Shown piece by piece: positions 14,394-22,345 of a DNA stretch of 26,433 bases. The first letter of the stretch is position 1. Every line of letters begins with the position of its first letter. The notes under the pieces were generated by a model. The model ran no database searches, was not told the origin of the DNA, and saw only the letters and a program-made list of their open reading frames with translations. The DNA comes from CAYMFD01 sp964389475 (GTDB lineage: Bacteria; Bacteroidota; Bacteroidia; Chitinophagales; Saprospiraceae): contig CAYMFD010000046.1 in NCBI GenBank assembly GCA_964389475.1, positions 1 through 26,433 of the forward strand. Direction: 5' to 3'. Made by a program: the position numbers and the translations under genes.

Positions 14394-14570
14394 ATGAGTG
14401 AAAAACAAGTCGAAATGCTAACCACACTAGTCAGCAATAAAATACAGGCACTGCAGCGCAAATTGAAAAAAGCTGAGAGACTCAGGCACTATAGTGAGAT
14501 AGATGAGCTGAGAATTGAGATACAAGAATACAGTGATCTACAGTCTGAGATCTCAAGCATAATATACTGA
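14394..14570 (+). CDS. Small coiled-coil protein
   Basis: This 58-codon gene encodes a continuous charged helix (about 5-55) with heptad-like Leu/Ile spacing (LVSNKIQALQRKLKKAERL, then YSEIDELRIEIQEYSDLQSE). Its stop overlaps the next start (TGATG, 14568-14572), supporting translation within the operon. It may form a small dimer. No family is recognised. Position just before the replication gene suggests an accessory factor, without direct evidence. Confidence 0.6.
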   Translation: MSEKQVEMLTTLVSNKIQALQRKLKKAERLRHYSEIDELRIEIQEYSDLQSEISSIIY

Positions 14571-14827
14571 TGATCACATTCGGCACCATCATATACGAGC
14601 AGCAGGCGGCCAGAGCTATCCAGCAACTGAGTACTACACTACAGCGCAGTATCAGAGAGGAGATAGGTGTAGATCGAGAGCTGTATACCAGTATGCTCGA
14701 CGGGTGGCGAGCCAAGACACCCGCCCAGCATCGCCACATGCAGCGCATATACCAGCGCCTGACCAGTGACTATGACGTAAACCCCTTATACCTATTTCTG
14801 GATCCTAACAAACCTATCACACTATGA
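14570..14827 (+). CDS. Hypothetical protein upstream of primase
   Basis: This 85-residue protein is largely helical, with Arg/Gln-rich segments (EQQAARAIQQLSTTLQRSIR, about 11-30) and a Trp-containing middle (MLDGWRAKTPAQHRHMQRIYQRL). It is joined to both neighbours by overlaps: TGATG at its start and ATGA at its end (14824-14827). It is therefore part of the same tightly packed early unit as the zinc-ribbon protein and primase. No family is recognised. A DNA-binding or replication-accessory role is plausible from context only. Confidence 0.6.
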   Translation: MITFGTIIYEQQAARAIQQLSTTLQRSIREEIGVDRELYTSMLDGWRAKTPAQHRHMQRIYQRLTSDYDVNPLYLFLDPNKPITL

Positions 14828-14961
14828 CTCCACGAGTATGTGACAATCGACCGTACCGGATCTGCGAGGTATGCAAGACTGAGTCATGCATGGTGTGCTA
14901 TGATGAGTGCCCGGTATGTAGCGAGACTCCACAAAAAAGCAATAATGATAATCAACGATAA
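14824..14961 (+). CDS. Cysteine-rich zinc-ribbon-like small protein
   Basis: This 45-codon frame starts by ATGA overlap and has seven Cys, six of them in three C-x2-C pairs: Cys14/17, 22/25 and 29/32, plus Cys6. Two such pairs are enough for a zinc ribbon or treble-clef-type site. It overlaps the primase start at 14945 by 17 bases. It is likely a small zinc-binding protein that interacts with DNA or the replication complex. The Cys pattern is very unlikely by chance in a frame this short. Confidence 0.65.
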   Translation: MTPRVCDNRPYRICEVCKTESCMVCYDECPVCSETPQKSNNDNQR

Positions 14962-17719
14962 AGAAATCATAGAGCAGGCTGACCCCCTACTGGTAGCTGA
15001 GCGATACGTGTCTGGCCTCAAACAAAAGGGCCGAGAGCATGTCGCATGCTGCCCACTGCATGATGAGAAGACACCAAGCTGGATGCTCAACGTCGAGAAA
15101 GCTGTCTGGCACTGCCAAGGGTGTAAAGAGGGTGGATCAATGGTCGACCTAGTCATGAAGCTAGACATGTGCAGCTATCCAGATGCAATACGTAAGATCG
15201 CAGAGATCTGTAGCCTCGAGATCAAGGAAAGTAAAAATCAAAAGGTCACCGAGGCCGCTATGAAGAACCGGACCGATAGAGCCGAGCGGATCAAAGCCCA
15301 TGGTGAGGCACATAATATATACGTAGAGCGGCATGGACAGTGGACGATAGCACCAGAAGACGATGGAGACGGACAGTACTGGAGCCTAGACAACATCCAG
15401 AAGATAGCCGGCAAAGTATATCACACCGACACACTACGACGGTGGGGGGCCATACTACGTGACAATAGTAACACCCTGCTCAATAGTCCTATCCGCAATA
15501 GCATACTACAGGAGATAGGTCTGGTCAACTACCATGAAGCCAAGAGTAGTCATTACGATACTTTCTACAACAGACTATGCTTCCCTATACGTACGACAGC
15601 AGGCCAGATTGTAGGCTACACGGGTAGAGACCTGACTGGCAAGAGTAAGGCCAAATATATTAATACCAAGCAGACGAGCATCTTTGACAAGAAGCAACTC
15701 CTCTTCGGCTACTACGAGAATCGTAGAGCCATAGGCAAGCGCGGATTTGCCTACATATTCGAAGGTCCCACAGATGTGATCATAGCGGATCAGTACGGTA
15801 TAAGTAATGCTGTGGCCACGAATGGCACCGCATTTACCGAGCACCATGCACAGATGGTCAAGCGCATGGATCATATCAAGCTAGTATTCGACGGTGATCA
15901 GGCGGGTGAGCTAGCGACTATGCGAGCGATAGAGCAGCTCATCAAGGTCCAGATCAGAGTGTCCGTCGTATTTCTACCTGCAGGGCTAGATCCAGCCGAC
16001 TACATCTCGTGTTACGGAGCCCACGATTTTAGACAATACTGCGACTCTGAGGGAGAAGATGGAGTGAGCTGGCTGGTGATGCGAGGGATGAGTGACAACC
16101 CTACACCATTTGACCTTAATGCCGGCATAGAGAAGGCCGTAGACCTACTGAGCAACATAGAGAGTGTCACCCTCATCAGCACCTATAGTAACCAGATAGC
16201 CAAAGGACTCGGTACTACCGCGAGTAATATGCGTAAGCTCGTAGAGTCGCGCAAGGCGGAGGTCATCGAGAAGGGTCGTACCTACACTAGTCAGGAGCAA
16301 GACCAACTCAACCAGTACGGCATCTATACGAGACACAATTGCTACTTCAGTGATGGAGATCACTGCCTCAGCAACTTCACTATGCGGCCCATCATGCTGG
16401 TCATCGGTAATGTGGCTAGTAAGTATCTCCTACAGTTTACTAATAGACACTACTCCAAGGCACTAGTCGTGAGTACCGACGAGCTCGTATCTCTAGGAGC
16501 ATTTCGCAAGTTGATCATAAGCAAAGGGAAGTTTGCCTTTAGAGGTACAGAAGGGAACTACCAGCGAGTCCTGGAGATGGTACAGGACGAGACTAAGGAG
16601 TGCTATCCCATAACGGTAATGGGTACACACTCAGCAGGATTCTACACATGGGGCAATGGTATCATAGAGCCTGATGGAGAATGGCAACCGGTTGACGAGC
16701 GAGGCTGTGTCACTTACGACGATAAGGTGTACTATCTATCGGCATTTAGCAAGATCATCACTGATAATCTAGCGGACGACGACAGCGAGCAAAACAACAT
16801 CGGTACCAGTGTAGTCTACTACGAGGGTGGTATGTCGATAGACTTCAAGACCTGGAGTAAGAAGTACCTGCAGGTATTCCCTGAGCATGGTATGATATCT
16901 ATGATGTGGTATATCGCCTGTGTCTATCGTAGTGTGGTATTTGGTGGTCTTAACAAGTACTTCCCCCACCTCAACTGCTACGGAGAGCACGGGTCTGGTA
17001 AGACCTTCCTGAGTGACTCGATTAATAGCATGTTTGGCCATCGGCCAGCGGCACCGCTTGACCAGGTGTCACCAGCAGCGATGTCTAGGATGATGAGCCA
17101 GGCCAAGGACATGCCGCAGCTATTCGAGGAGTATACCAGCGATATCATAGGTAAGATGATCGCATTCCTCAAAGGATATGCAGATGGCCATGGTAGACCT
17201 CTTGCTAAAAAAGACCATACCAATGAGACTCGGATGACGCCTGTCAGATCAGGTACGATCATAGTGGGCCAGTACCTACCCAATCAGGATCCGGCACTCC
17301 TGGAGCGATGCATTACACTCATGTTCGTCAAGGGAGAGATAAGTGACGAACAGCGACAGGCGGCCAACTTCCTCAAGGGCCTGGAGGAAGATGGTGTAAC
17401 GACGAGAGTGACTAGTGAGCTATTTAAGTATCGGCCCATCGTCGAGCAGACGATCAAGAGTCACCTAGAGGTATGCTTAACAGATCTTAAGAAGGCATGT
17501 GATAACAAAGTCAGCTCGCGTATCATAAATAGCATCGGCTGCCTGATGGCGGTATATAAGTGCCTACAGGATCATGTGAAGTTTCCATTTACCTATGTAT
17601 ATCACGAAAATCGAATCGTGCACAAATCGAAAATCGAATCGTGCATCAAAAATCTCCACACAAACTTACTGATTAAAGGTCATCGAGAAGGTACTTCCAA
17701 CCGGTATCGAGTTGCCTAA
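14945..17719 (+). CDS. Primase-helicase fusion (CHC2 zinc finger, Toprim, P-loop ATPase)
   Basis: The chosen start at 14945 gives 924 residues; the longer frame from 14840 only adds a basic peptide overlapping the zinc-ribbon gene. A CHC2 zinc finger comes first (Cys36, His39, Cys57, Cys60), then a DnaG-like catalytic core. A Toprim domain follows with EGPTD at 273-277 and DGD at 316-318, the metal-binding acidic residues. The C-terminal part has Walker A (GEHGSGKT, 680-687), a probable Walker B-like FEEYTS near 735-740, and an Arg-containing late motif (LLERCI), as in primase-helicases. It should make RNA primers and unwind DNA at the phage origin. The last residues are changed by a 23-base duplication (17605-17645). 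Confidence 0.9.
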   Translation: MIINDKEIIEQADPLLVAERYVSGLKQKGREHVACCPLHDEKTPSWMLNVEKAVWHCQGCKEGGSMVDLVMKLDMCSYPDAIRKIAEICSLEIKESKNQKVTEAAMKNRTDRAERIKAHGEAHNIYVERHGQWTIAPEDDGDGQYWSLDNIQKIAGKVYHTDTLRRWGAILRDNSNTLLNSPIRNSILQEIGLVNYHEAKSSHYDTFYNRLCFPIRTTAGQIVGYTGRDLTGKSKAKYINTKQTSIFDKKQLLFGYYENRRAIGKRGFAYIFEGPTDVIIADQYGISNAVATNGTAFTEHHAQMVKRMDHIKLVFDGDQAGELATMRAIEQLIKVQIRVSVVFLPAGLDPADYISCYGAHDFRQYCDSEGEDGVSWLVMRGMSDNPTPFDLNAGIEKAVDLLSNIESVTLISTYSNQIAKGLGTTASNMRKLVESRKAEVIEKGRTYTSQEQDQLNQYGIYTRHNCYFSDGDHCLSNFTMRPIMLVIGNVASKYLLQFTNRHYSKALVVSTDELVSLGAFRKLIISKGKFAFRGTEGNYQRVLEMVQDETKECYPITVMGTHSAGFYTWGNGIIEPDGEWQPVDERGCVTYDDKVYYLSAFSKIITDNLADDDSEQNNIGTSVVYYEGGMSIDFKTWSKKYLQVFPEHGMISMMWYIACVYRSVVFGGLNKYFPHLNCYGEHGSGKTFLSDSINSMFGHRPAAPLDQVSPAAMSRMMSQAKDMPQLFEEYTSDIIGKMIAFLKGYADGHGRPLAKKDHTNETRMTPVRSGTIIVGQYLPNQDPALLERCITLMFVKGEISDEQRQAANFLKGLEEDGVTTRVTSELFKYRPIVEQTIKSHLEVCLTDLKKACDNKVSSRIINSIGCLMAVYKCLQDHVKFPFTYVYHENRIVHKSKIESCIKNLHTNLLIKGHREGTSNRYRVA
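17605..17645 (+). repeat. 23-base tandem duplication in primase 3' end
   Basis: CGAAAATCGAATCGTGCA occurs at 17605-17622 and again at 17628-17645, a 23-base period with a five-base spacer. As 23 is not a multiple of three, the second copy is read in another frame. Removing one copy would make the primase frame stop at 17674-17676 instead of 17717-17719. CACGA and TCGTG arms (17604-17608, 17616-17620) also form a small hairpin. Confidence 0.8.
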
Positions 17720-18373
17720 GACTGACAGTTCACCGTTAGTGTTAAGCTCAACGACGGAGCTAACAAACACGACTGAAGTGAACGCTGCTGCTCTAGTAAG
17801 TTGTGCAGGTATAACATCTCCAAAGGTGCCAATTAATCCGCTTGTAGAGGCTAAGACCTCACCAGAAAGATGTACAATTCCATTGTTCTTGTAGTAAGAC
17901 AAGCGAACATTACTAGTGCTGATGTCGGCTACTTGCGGCTGACTGCCTCGTATATCAAGACGCAAACCATTGACTCGATCAAGTGGTAGATCGTTAGGAT
18001 CTGTACCAGCTGCTCGATAATTAACACGAGGCACAACGTACGTATCACGACCGACACCATCTGCGAATGTATCTCTACCATCGATATCATATGTCTCCTC
18101 GATGTACAGCGCATACTGAGCGGCATCAGTGGAGGCAATAGTAAGCTCACTCGCCAACCTAGCGATCTGACCATTGATCACGAACCAGCCTCTGAATACT
18201 CTGATCTGTCCACCAGTGACCAACACTTGGCCGCCTTCTAGCACGCCATGATCATCATCACCTAGTAGTGGCTTGATAGCTGCCTCGATGCCTTGAGTCA
18301 GACCATTTTGCATATATAGCAAGTCGTCTCCTGTAAATGGCATTCCGCCAGCCGGTATATGTAATCTATTCAT
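17666..18373 (-). CDS. Tail-tip or tail fibre protein
   Basis: This 235-residue protein opens with a conserved-looking MPFTGDDLLYMQNGLTQGI segment (11-29), of the type seen at the N-terminus of baseplate-linked fibre or tail-tip proteins. Beta-rich, Gly/Asp-rich sequence follows (for example IRVFRGWFVINGQIARL), with a late beta segment in which DNA-encoded Ser/Val stretches alternate. It is the last gene of the baseplate operon, where receptor-binding or adaptor proteins usually lie. Its 3' end overlaps the convergent primase by 54 bases; without the primase duplication that overlap would be only 11. It may bridge the baseplate to a fibre encoded elsewhere. Confidence 0.65.
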   Translation of the reverse strand: MNRLHIPAGGMPFTGDDLLYMQNGLTQGIEAAIKPLLGDDDHGVLEGGQVLVTGGQIRVFRGWFVINGQIARLASELTIASTDAAQYALYIEETYDIDGRDTFADGVGRDTYVVPRVNYRAAGTDPNDLPLDRVNGLRLDIRGSQPQVADISTSNVRLSYYKNNGIVHLSGEVLASTSGLIGTFGDVIPAQLTRAAAFTSVVFVSSVVELNTNGELSVLGNSIPVGSTFSMTFNQ

Positions 18374-18375
18374 AA

Positions 18376-18963
18376 TTAAAAGCTTTCTATGGTGTAGTAT
18401 ACGCCAGCCTGCTTATAACGATTAACGGCTGATCTAATTCTATTCTGTGTACTGGTTGTAAGTGTAATCTGAGACGGTACCATGACTATGAACGAGCCTT
18501 GATTGAGAAAGTCCACCTGATTATAGAGATAGACGGTTGGTGCATTCTGACCGGCTAGATACAGTGGCCAGTCGATCACTCTACCTCTACGCTGATACAG
18601 GTATGGCGGGAGGATCAGCGAATTATCGGCTATGTATATGCGCCTATCATCTGCATCGAAGAGGTCATTAAGGTAGTGCTCCAGGTAGATCACTTGACCG
18701 GTGATACTAAGCCTATAGTAGACGGACTCAGCATATGTGACCAACACCTGATTAAGGCTGACTAGTGGCGCTAGTATTGCCGCTATCCAGTCACGATGAC
18801 GACCTGAGCCGCCTGCTGACATCCAGCTAGTACCCGCTGCTGTAAGCCAGTTAAGGCCACCAGCGGTCTGCCACGCAAGCGATGCACCTACACCTTTGAG
18901 AAAGTGCGGTATCAGCTGCTGTGCTAGCTTCTGTAGGTCGATATTGAGCTTAGGTGTCGTCAT
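18376..18963 (-). CDS. Hypothetical baseplate-operon protein
   Basis: The start at 18963 (ATGA overlap with the baseplate J stop) is preferred over 18978, giving 195 residues. The N-terminal third is helical (KLNIDLQKLAQQLIPHFLKG), followed by a Gly, Ala and Trp-rich piece (about 30-55, GGLNWLTAAGTSWMSAGGSG). The C-terminal half is beta-rich (VIYLEHYLNDLF, RRIYIADNSLILPPYLYQ). No family is recognised. Position right after baseplate J matches the slot taken in many contractile-type baseplates by the gpI-like protein that links the wedge to tail fibres. That is an inference from gene order. Confidence 0.65.
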   Translation of the reverse strand: MTTPKLNIDLQKLAQQLIPHFLKGVGASLAWQTAGGLNWLTAAGTSWMSAGGSGRHRDWIAAILAPLVSLNQVLVTYAESVYYRLSITGQVIYLEHYLNDLFDADDRRIYIADNSLILPPYLYQRRGRVIDWPLYLAGQNAPTVYLYNQVDFLNQGSFIVMVPSQITLTTSTQNRIRSAVNRYKQAGVYYTIESF

Positions 18964-19760
18964 ATCTTCTGTATCCAATTAAACATCGATGCTACTGGCT
19001 GTGCTAGCTCGTAGTAACCAGCAGCAGGGACGTGCTCGACATCGACGTCAGTGTCTACACCGCTTGCTGTGGTGGCCACGCCTGAGCGGTATACAGGATC
19101 TCTGACACCATCCACTCGCTGTATGGCGTCAGTCAGCTTGGTAACATTAAGAGCTCCGTTGAAGTCTAGGTCATTAAGATGAGCCTCCACGGCTGTCTGC
19201 ACGGCTGCCTGTACTACAGATACGTCGATTACCGGATCATAGAATAAGTCGTATTGCAGCGACAGCGAATCAGCATCTATACTAACGACGGCACCTCTAG
19301 TACCAGCGAACTTGATCTTGGCAAAGTAGCTAGTGGCACCAGCAAGCTCTGCACTAGTCAATGGCTCTAGGCTACCAGCCTCACCTTTGGCAAGCTTGAC
19401 GATCAGTACGCCGTCGGTTCGCTCCTCGATAGCGCAGCGACTGACGATGCGTAGCGTCTCATCTACTGGATCGTATACGTATTGAGTGCCTACATAGCTA
19501 AGCGTAGCACCGTGCTGATAGGCTAGCATCATCTTCTCATACCAACCAGGCGTACCAGCTGGCGCAACCGCTGCTATGGCTATTACCTGAGCCTTGAACA
19601 GATCCCACGCCACTTCGTGTGCATGTATGGCCACTGCTGTGACGTAGGCCCACAGTCTCCATATAGCCGTCTTGCTATCACTGGTCAGTACGCTGAGGCT
19701 ACTCTGAGCCTCCTTAGCGGTGATAATCTCCTGTAGTATCGTATCTATTGATCGTGCCAT
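18960..19760 (-). CDS. Baseplate J-like protein
   Basis: This 266-residue protein resembles the Bacteroidota version of baseplate protein J, the wedge component that surrounds the hub in contractile-type baseplates. Support comes from the N-terminal helical block (SIDTILQEIITAKEAQ, then LTSDSKTAIWRLWAYVTAVA, about 25-44), the typical APAGTPGWYEKMMLAYQ turn (67-83), and the C-terminal beta domain with DFNGALNVTKLTDAIQRVDG. Such proteins were once mislabelled as nucleotidyltransferases. It starts one base into the stop of the protein X gene (TAATG) and overlaps the next gene by four bases. It is a little short for the family but within the Bacteroidota range. Confidence 0.8.
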   Translation of the reverse strand: MARSIDTILQEIITAKEAQSSLSVLTSDSKTAIWRLWAYVTAVAIHAHEVAWDLFKAQVIAIAAVAPAGTPGWYEKMMLAYQHGATLSYVGTQYVYDPVDETLRIVSRCAIEERTDGVLIVKLAKGEAGSLEPLTSAELAGATSYFAKIKFAGTRGAVVSIDADSLSLQYDLFYDPVIDVSVVQAAVQTAVEAHLNDLDFNGALNVTKLTDAIQRVDGVRDPVYRSGVATTASGVDTDVDVEHVPAAGYYELAQPVASMFNWIQKI

Positions 19761-19963
19761 TATTCGCTGACTGGTTTGATGGTGCCCATTATCCGGGCAA
19801 TAGGTATATTGATAACAGTACCGACTGCTAGCTCTTCGCCTTCCACCTCTGTGATAGTCAGCTGAGGGTTACGGGTCATGAGATCCGCTAGACCGTCCAG
19901 GCTACCGTAGTGCTGTATGCACACATCGTGTATAGTCTGTTTTGGTAGTGCCGTCACTGTCAT
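19760..19963 (-). CDS. LysM-like tail protein X
   Basis: This 67-residue protein has a LysM-type pattern: KQTIHDVCIQHYGSLDGLADL, then MTRNPQLTITEVEGEELAVG and VINIPIARI. Such short LysM proteins (P2 gpX-like) join tail tube, hub and spike and can touch peptidoglycan. Length is typical. It overlaps the previous gene by four bases and the next by one, in the middle of a tightly packed baseplate operon between the gp25/W-like gene and baseplate J. The family call is strong for so short a protein. Confidence 0.78.
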   Translation of the reverse strand: MTVTALPKQTIHDVCIQHYGSLDGLADLMTRNPQLTITEVEGEELAVGTVINIPIARIMGTIKPVSE

Positions 19964-20241
19964 AGCTCTATTTTTATACCCTCACCGACGACTAACGTCT
20001 GTGGCGTATAGCCGTCACTTTTCAGCTGTAGCTGTATGATGCGCTTTTGGTTTTGGTCCATCGCTGATAACAGCATTTTGCGGACGCCTACACCTACTAG
20101 CGGATGTTGCTTGTACTGGCCCTGCTCAGCCTCTATGATGTGGCGACAGTGCTGGATATCACTTACACCTACGACGAAGTCACCGGCACGTATGTCCAGC
20201 TCCTGTTCTTGGTCATGGGTAAATAGTATATCTGCTCTCAT
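19960..20241 (-). CDS. gp25/W-like baseplate wedge protein
   Basis: This 93-residue protein has the layout of the gp25/GPW family: an N-terminal strand (ILFTHDQEQELDIRAGDFVVG), a helix with a small conserved-type GQYKQHPLVGVGVRKMLLSA stretch (41-60), then QKRIIQLQLKSDGYTPQTLVVG. The QYKQHPLVGVGV stretch corresponds to the usual Gly-rich turn of the family. The protein starts the baseplate wedge assembly in contractile tails. It is followed at a four-base overlap by the tail protein X gene. Together with J, hub and spike it indicates a Mu or P2-type baseplate. Confidence 0.78.
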   Translation of the reverse strand: MRADILFTHDQEQELDIRAGDFVVGVSDIQHCRHIIEAEQGQYKQHPLVGVGVRKMLLSAMDQNQKRIIQLQLKSDGYTPQTLVVGEGIKIEL

Positions 20242-20251
20242 TGCAATGCTA

Positions 20252-20791
20252 TTAATACTCTGTTATAACAGTGTTTATCTTCTGTTTCAATGTCGCCAGT
20301 TTCGTCTTAGCGGTTACCAGCTTAGGTAGTACGGTCGGTGCTGGTGGTCCTGATGGTGCTCCTGGCGCTGCACTGATGACCTGAAAGGTCTGTAGCGTCG
20401 TCAACAGCTCATCTACTAGGTCGATCAATGCATTGATCTCTGTCTTAAAGTCAGCCGCTGCACTCGATATCGCTAAACCTTTGTCATCGAATCTAAAATG
20501 CGTTGTGGCCACATCGATCGCATACCTGGTAATCTGGTCACTCAGTAGTACGAAGCCTAGCTCCTCAGTAACCATCAGCACTAGCACTAGCTCACCTGAC
20601 TTAGGTATTGCCACAGCTCCAGCATCATTGCCCTCAGTCAATTGCAATCGTACATCCAGTATCTCAGCATCGCCGTTGACTGGATCCACGTCGACTAGAC
20701 GACCAGCCTCATCAACAGCAGTCACACGACAAAGTAGTACTGGACTATTACCACTTTTGGCCATTGCTTGTATCATTTCTCTGATCGTCAT
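20252..20791 (-). CDS. Baseplate spike protein (OB-fold)
   Basis: This 179-residue protein has an OB-fold-like N-terminus (about 17-85; LLCRVTAVDEAGRLVDVDP and VAIPKSGELVLVLMV), which matches the central spike proteins V and Mu gp45. A helical linker (115-137), a Pro/Ala/Gly-rich stretch (141-155, SAAPGAPSGPPAPT) and a C-terminal helix follow instead of a long beta-helical spike. The spike would therefore be tipped by another protein, or a short helical bundle may replace the usual needle. The gene starts with a four-base overlap with the hub gene, as expected for a hub-spike pair. Confidence 0.72.
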   Translation of the reverse strand: MTIREMIQAMAKSGNSPVLLCRVTAVDEAGRLVDVDPVNGDAEILDVRLQLTEGNDAGAVAIPKSGELVLVLMVTEELGFVLLSDQITRYAIDVATTHFRFDDKGLAISSAAADFKTEINALIDLVDELLTTLQTFQVISAAPGAPSGPPAPTVLPKLVTAKTKLATLKQKINTVITEY

Positions 20792-21735
20792 ACCTGCTCT
20801 GCTAGCTCTAGTACTTGCCTGTATCCGCCTACGCCATGACTAGTAGTCACGGTCTTGATCAAGTATCTGCCCGATCGCTCAGGATAGACAGGATCAGTAA
20901 TATCAGCTACATCGCCATGACGTGCCAGAGGCTTGCCGTAGATGGTGATATCACCTTTGTAACCGCTATAGCGTAGCCGCTTTATCTGTTCCTCACCTAT
21001 GGCGTTAATATCCGCCTCATTGAGGTCATAGTAGTGTAGTGTCCGCTGCTCACCATCTGGATCACCAAACTCGTATTCTTGCTTCTCATTACCCTTGGTC
21101 ATATTGATCAGGGTAAGCTTGATCTTCACGTCCTCAGCTCGCTGATAGTCTAGTGAATGCTCTACGACGTTTTGGCTAAAATTAACTTTGATCGTGTTCT
21201 GCAAGTCTGGCCACACTGCTAGACCAGCATAGAGCTTACCGTCCCGTATCCACGACTTGATCAAGTACTTTTCTTTGAGATACTGCAACACCTCAGCAGG
21301 TGTAGCCTTGCTGATGCGAAAGGGCCCCAGCCGTATAGCTGGAGCCTCATATGGCAGAATACTACCAAGCGCATCTTGAAGTACGTCACTAAGTGTGGCG
21401 TCTCTGTAAGTCTTTGTAAATTTTCCTCTCTTGAGCAGGTAGGCTGCATCCTCACAGGTGATGGTAGTAGGGCTATCAACGTTGATGGTCCTGACGTAGC
21501 CTCTGAAGGTCTCAACGTTATCATCATCATAACCTAACTCCACAAGCACCTGATCCTCTCGCTTGACTAGTGCATTGTCGCCGCTGGCAAGCTCCTTGCC
21601 CTCCCAGCTTATACGACGTGGTACCGTGATCGTACAGGTATCTGTAAGCGTCTCCCAGCTTGACACTACCTCTACGTTCATATGACCCAGCCATGCGTAT
21701 GCTCCTATGACTATATTAGATGAAAGTCTGATCAT
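20788..21735 (-). CDS. Baseplate hub protein (gpD/gp44-like)
   Basis: This 315-residue protein matches baseplate hub proteins of the D or gp44 type, which form the ring that connects the tail tube to the spike. Support: an N-terminal beta domain (IVIGAYAWLGHMNVEVVSS), a central TPAEVLQYLKEKYLIKSWIRDGKLYAG segment (about 142-168), and a late PLARHGDVADITDPVYPERSG (about 276-296) typical of the beta-barrel. The gene overlaps the upstream DUF6046-like gene by 20 bases and the spike by four. Length is usual for the family. Confidence is good because order (hub, spike, wedge, X, J) fits. Confidence 0.78.
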   Translation of the reverse strand: MIRLSSNIVIGAYAWLGHMNVEVVSSWETLTDTCTITVPRRISWEGKELASGDNALVKREDQVLVELGYDDDNVETFRGYVRTINVDSPTTITCEDAAYLLKRGKFTKTYRDATLSDVLQDALGSILPYEAPAIRLGPFRISKATPAEVLQYLKEKYLIKSWIRDGKLYAGLAVWPDLQNTIKVNFSQNVVEHSLDYQRAEDVKIKLTLINMTKGNEKQEYEFGDPDGEQRTLHYYDLNEADINAIGEEQIKRLRYSGYKGDITIYGKPLARHGDVADITDPVYPERSGRYLIKTVTTSHGVGGYRQVLELAEQV

Positions 21736-22345
21736 CTCTTATAAATTCTATAGGTGTGTCGCTGCTAAATTGCATCGTTACAGCCTGCGTATTTACCATA
21801 CCAGGCGATGGTGTATCACTGTGGCTATCAACTGCGAGATAATAGATGCCATACAGCTGTAGATATGGCGACACCACTTCTAGTGCTCGTGGCGCCTGCA
21901 TCAAGCTGATATAGTCTTTCATCTGAGATTCTGGATAGCTACGACCTGCATCTACTATCAATGCTTGTATCTCTATCTTGTAATCACCTAGAGCTATGTA
22001 TTCTTTGATCGTGCCGTCTCGACCTGTAGGCTGCGAGTCTTCTCTGATCTTAGTCTGGTTGACTGTGATGAGTGCCGTATCAAAATACAACTCTACATCA
22101 CCATCACGTATCGTGATATCATTGAATACAGCAGTACCCATCAGCGACCGCCTAGTGCTATCTATCTGCAAGCCTGTAGGCTCTTCGATGACGATAGGAT
22201 CATAAGCCTCTCTAGCGGCTACCTGCTCTCGCTCGGTGATTGTATAGGCATCTGTGCCAGCCACTAGACCACGACGTTGACGTACGCCATAAATCAGCGG
22301 CTTAACACCTACTTGATTGAGCCTTGATATGAGGTACCTGTTCAT
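21716..22345 (-). CDS. DUF6046-like tail protein
   Basis: This 209-residue protein is probably of the DUF6046 group found next to tape measure genes in Bacteroidota phages, judged from EPTGLQIDSTRRSLMGTAVF (about 54-73), DGTIKEYIALGDYKIEIQAL and the C-terminal YLQLYGIYYLAVDSHS. Its position between tape measure and hub matches the tail-terminating adaptor or LysM-type connector in other phages. The start forms a four-base overlap with the tape measure stop (22342-22345). The DUF assignment is from pattern recall and is moderate. Confidence 0.62.
   Translation of the reverse strand: MNRYLISRLNQVGVKPLIYGVRQRRGLVAGTDAYTITEREQVAAREAYDPIVIEEPTGLQIDSTRRSLMGTAVFNDITIRDGDVELYFDTALITVNQTKIREDSQPTGRDGTIKEYIALGDYKIEIQALIVDAGRSYPESQMKDYISLMQAPRALEVVSPYLQLYGIYYLAVDSHSDTPSPGMVNTQAVTMQFSSDTPIEFIRDDQTFI

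Noticed and set aside
14220..14401. Two alternative small genes (14220-14333 and 14330-14401) linked by an ATGA overlap
   Set aside because: They compete with the 14239-14388 frame. The linkage is attractive, but both peptides are short with no pattern. I list only the longer frame and note the uncertainty there.
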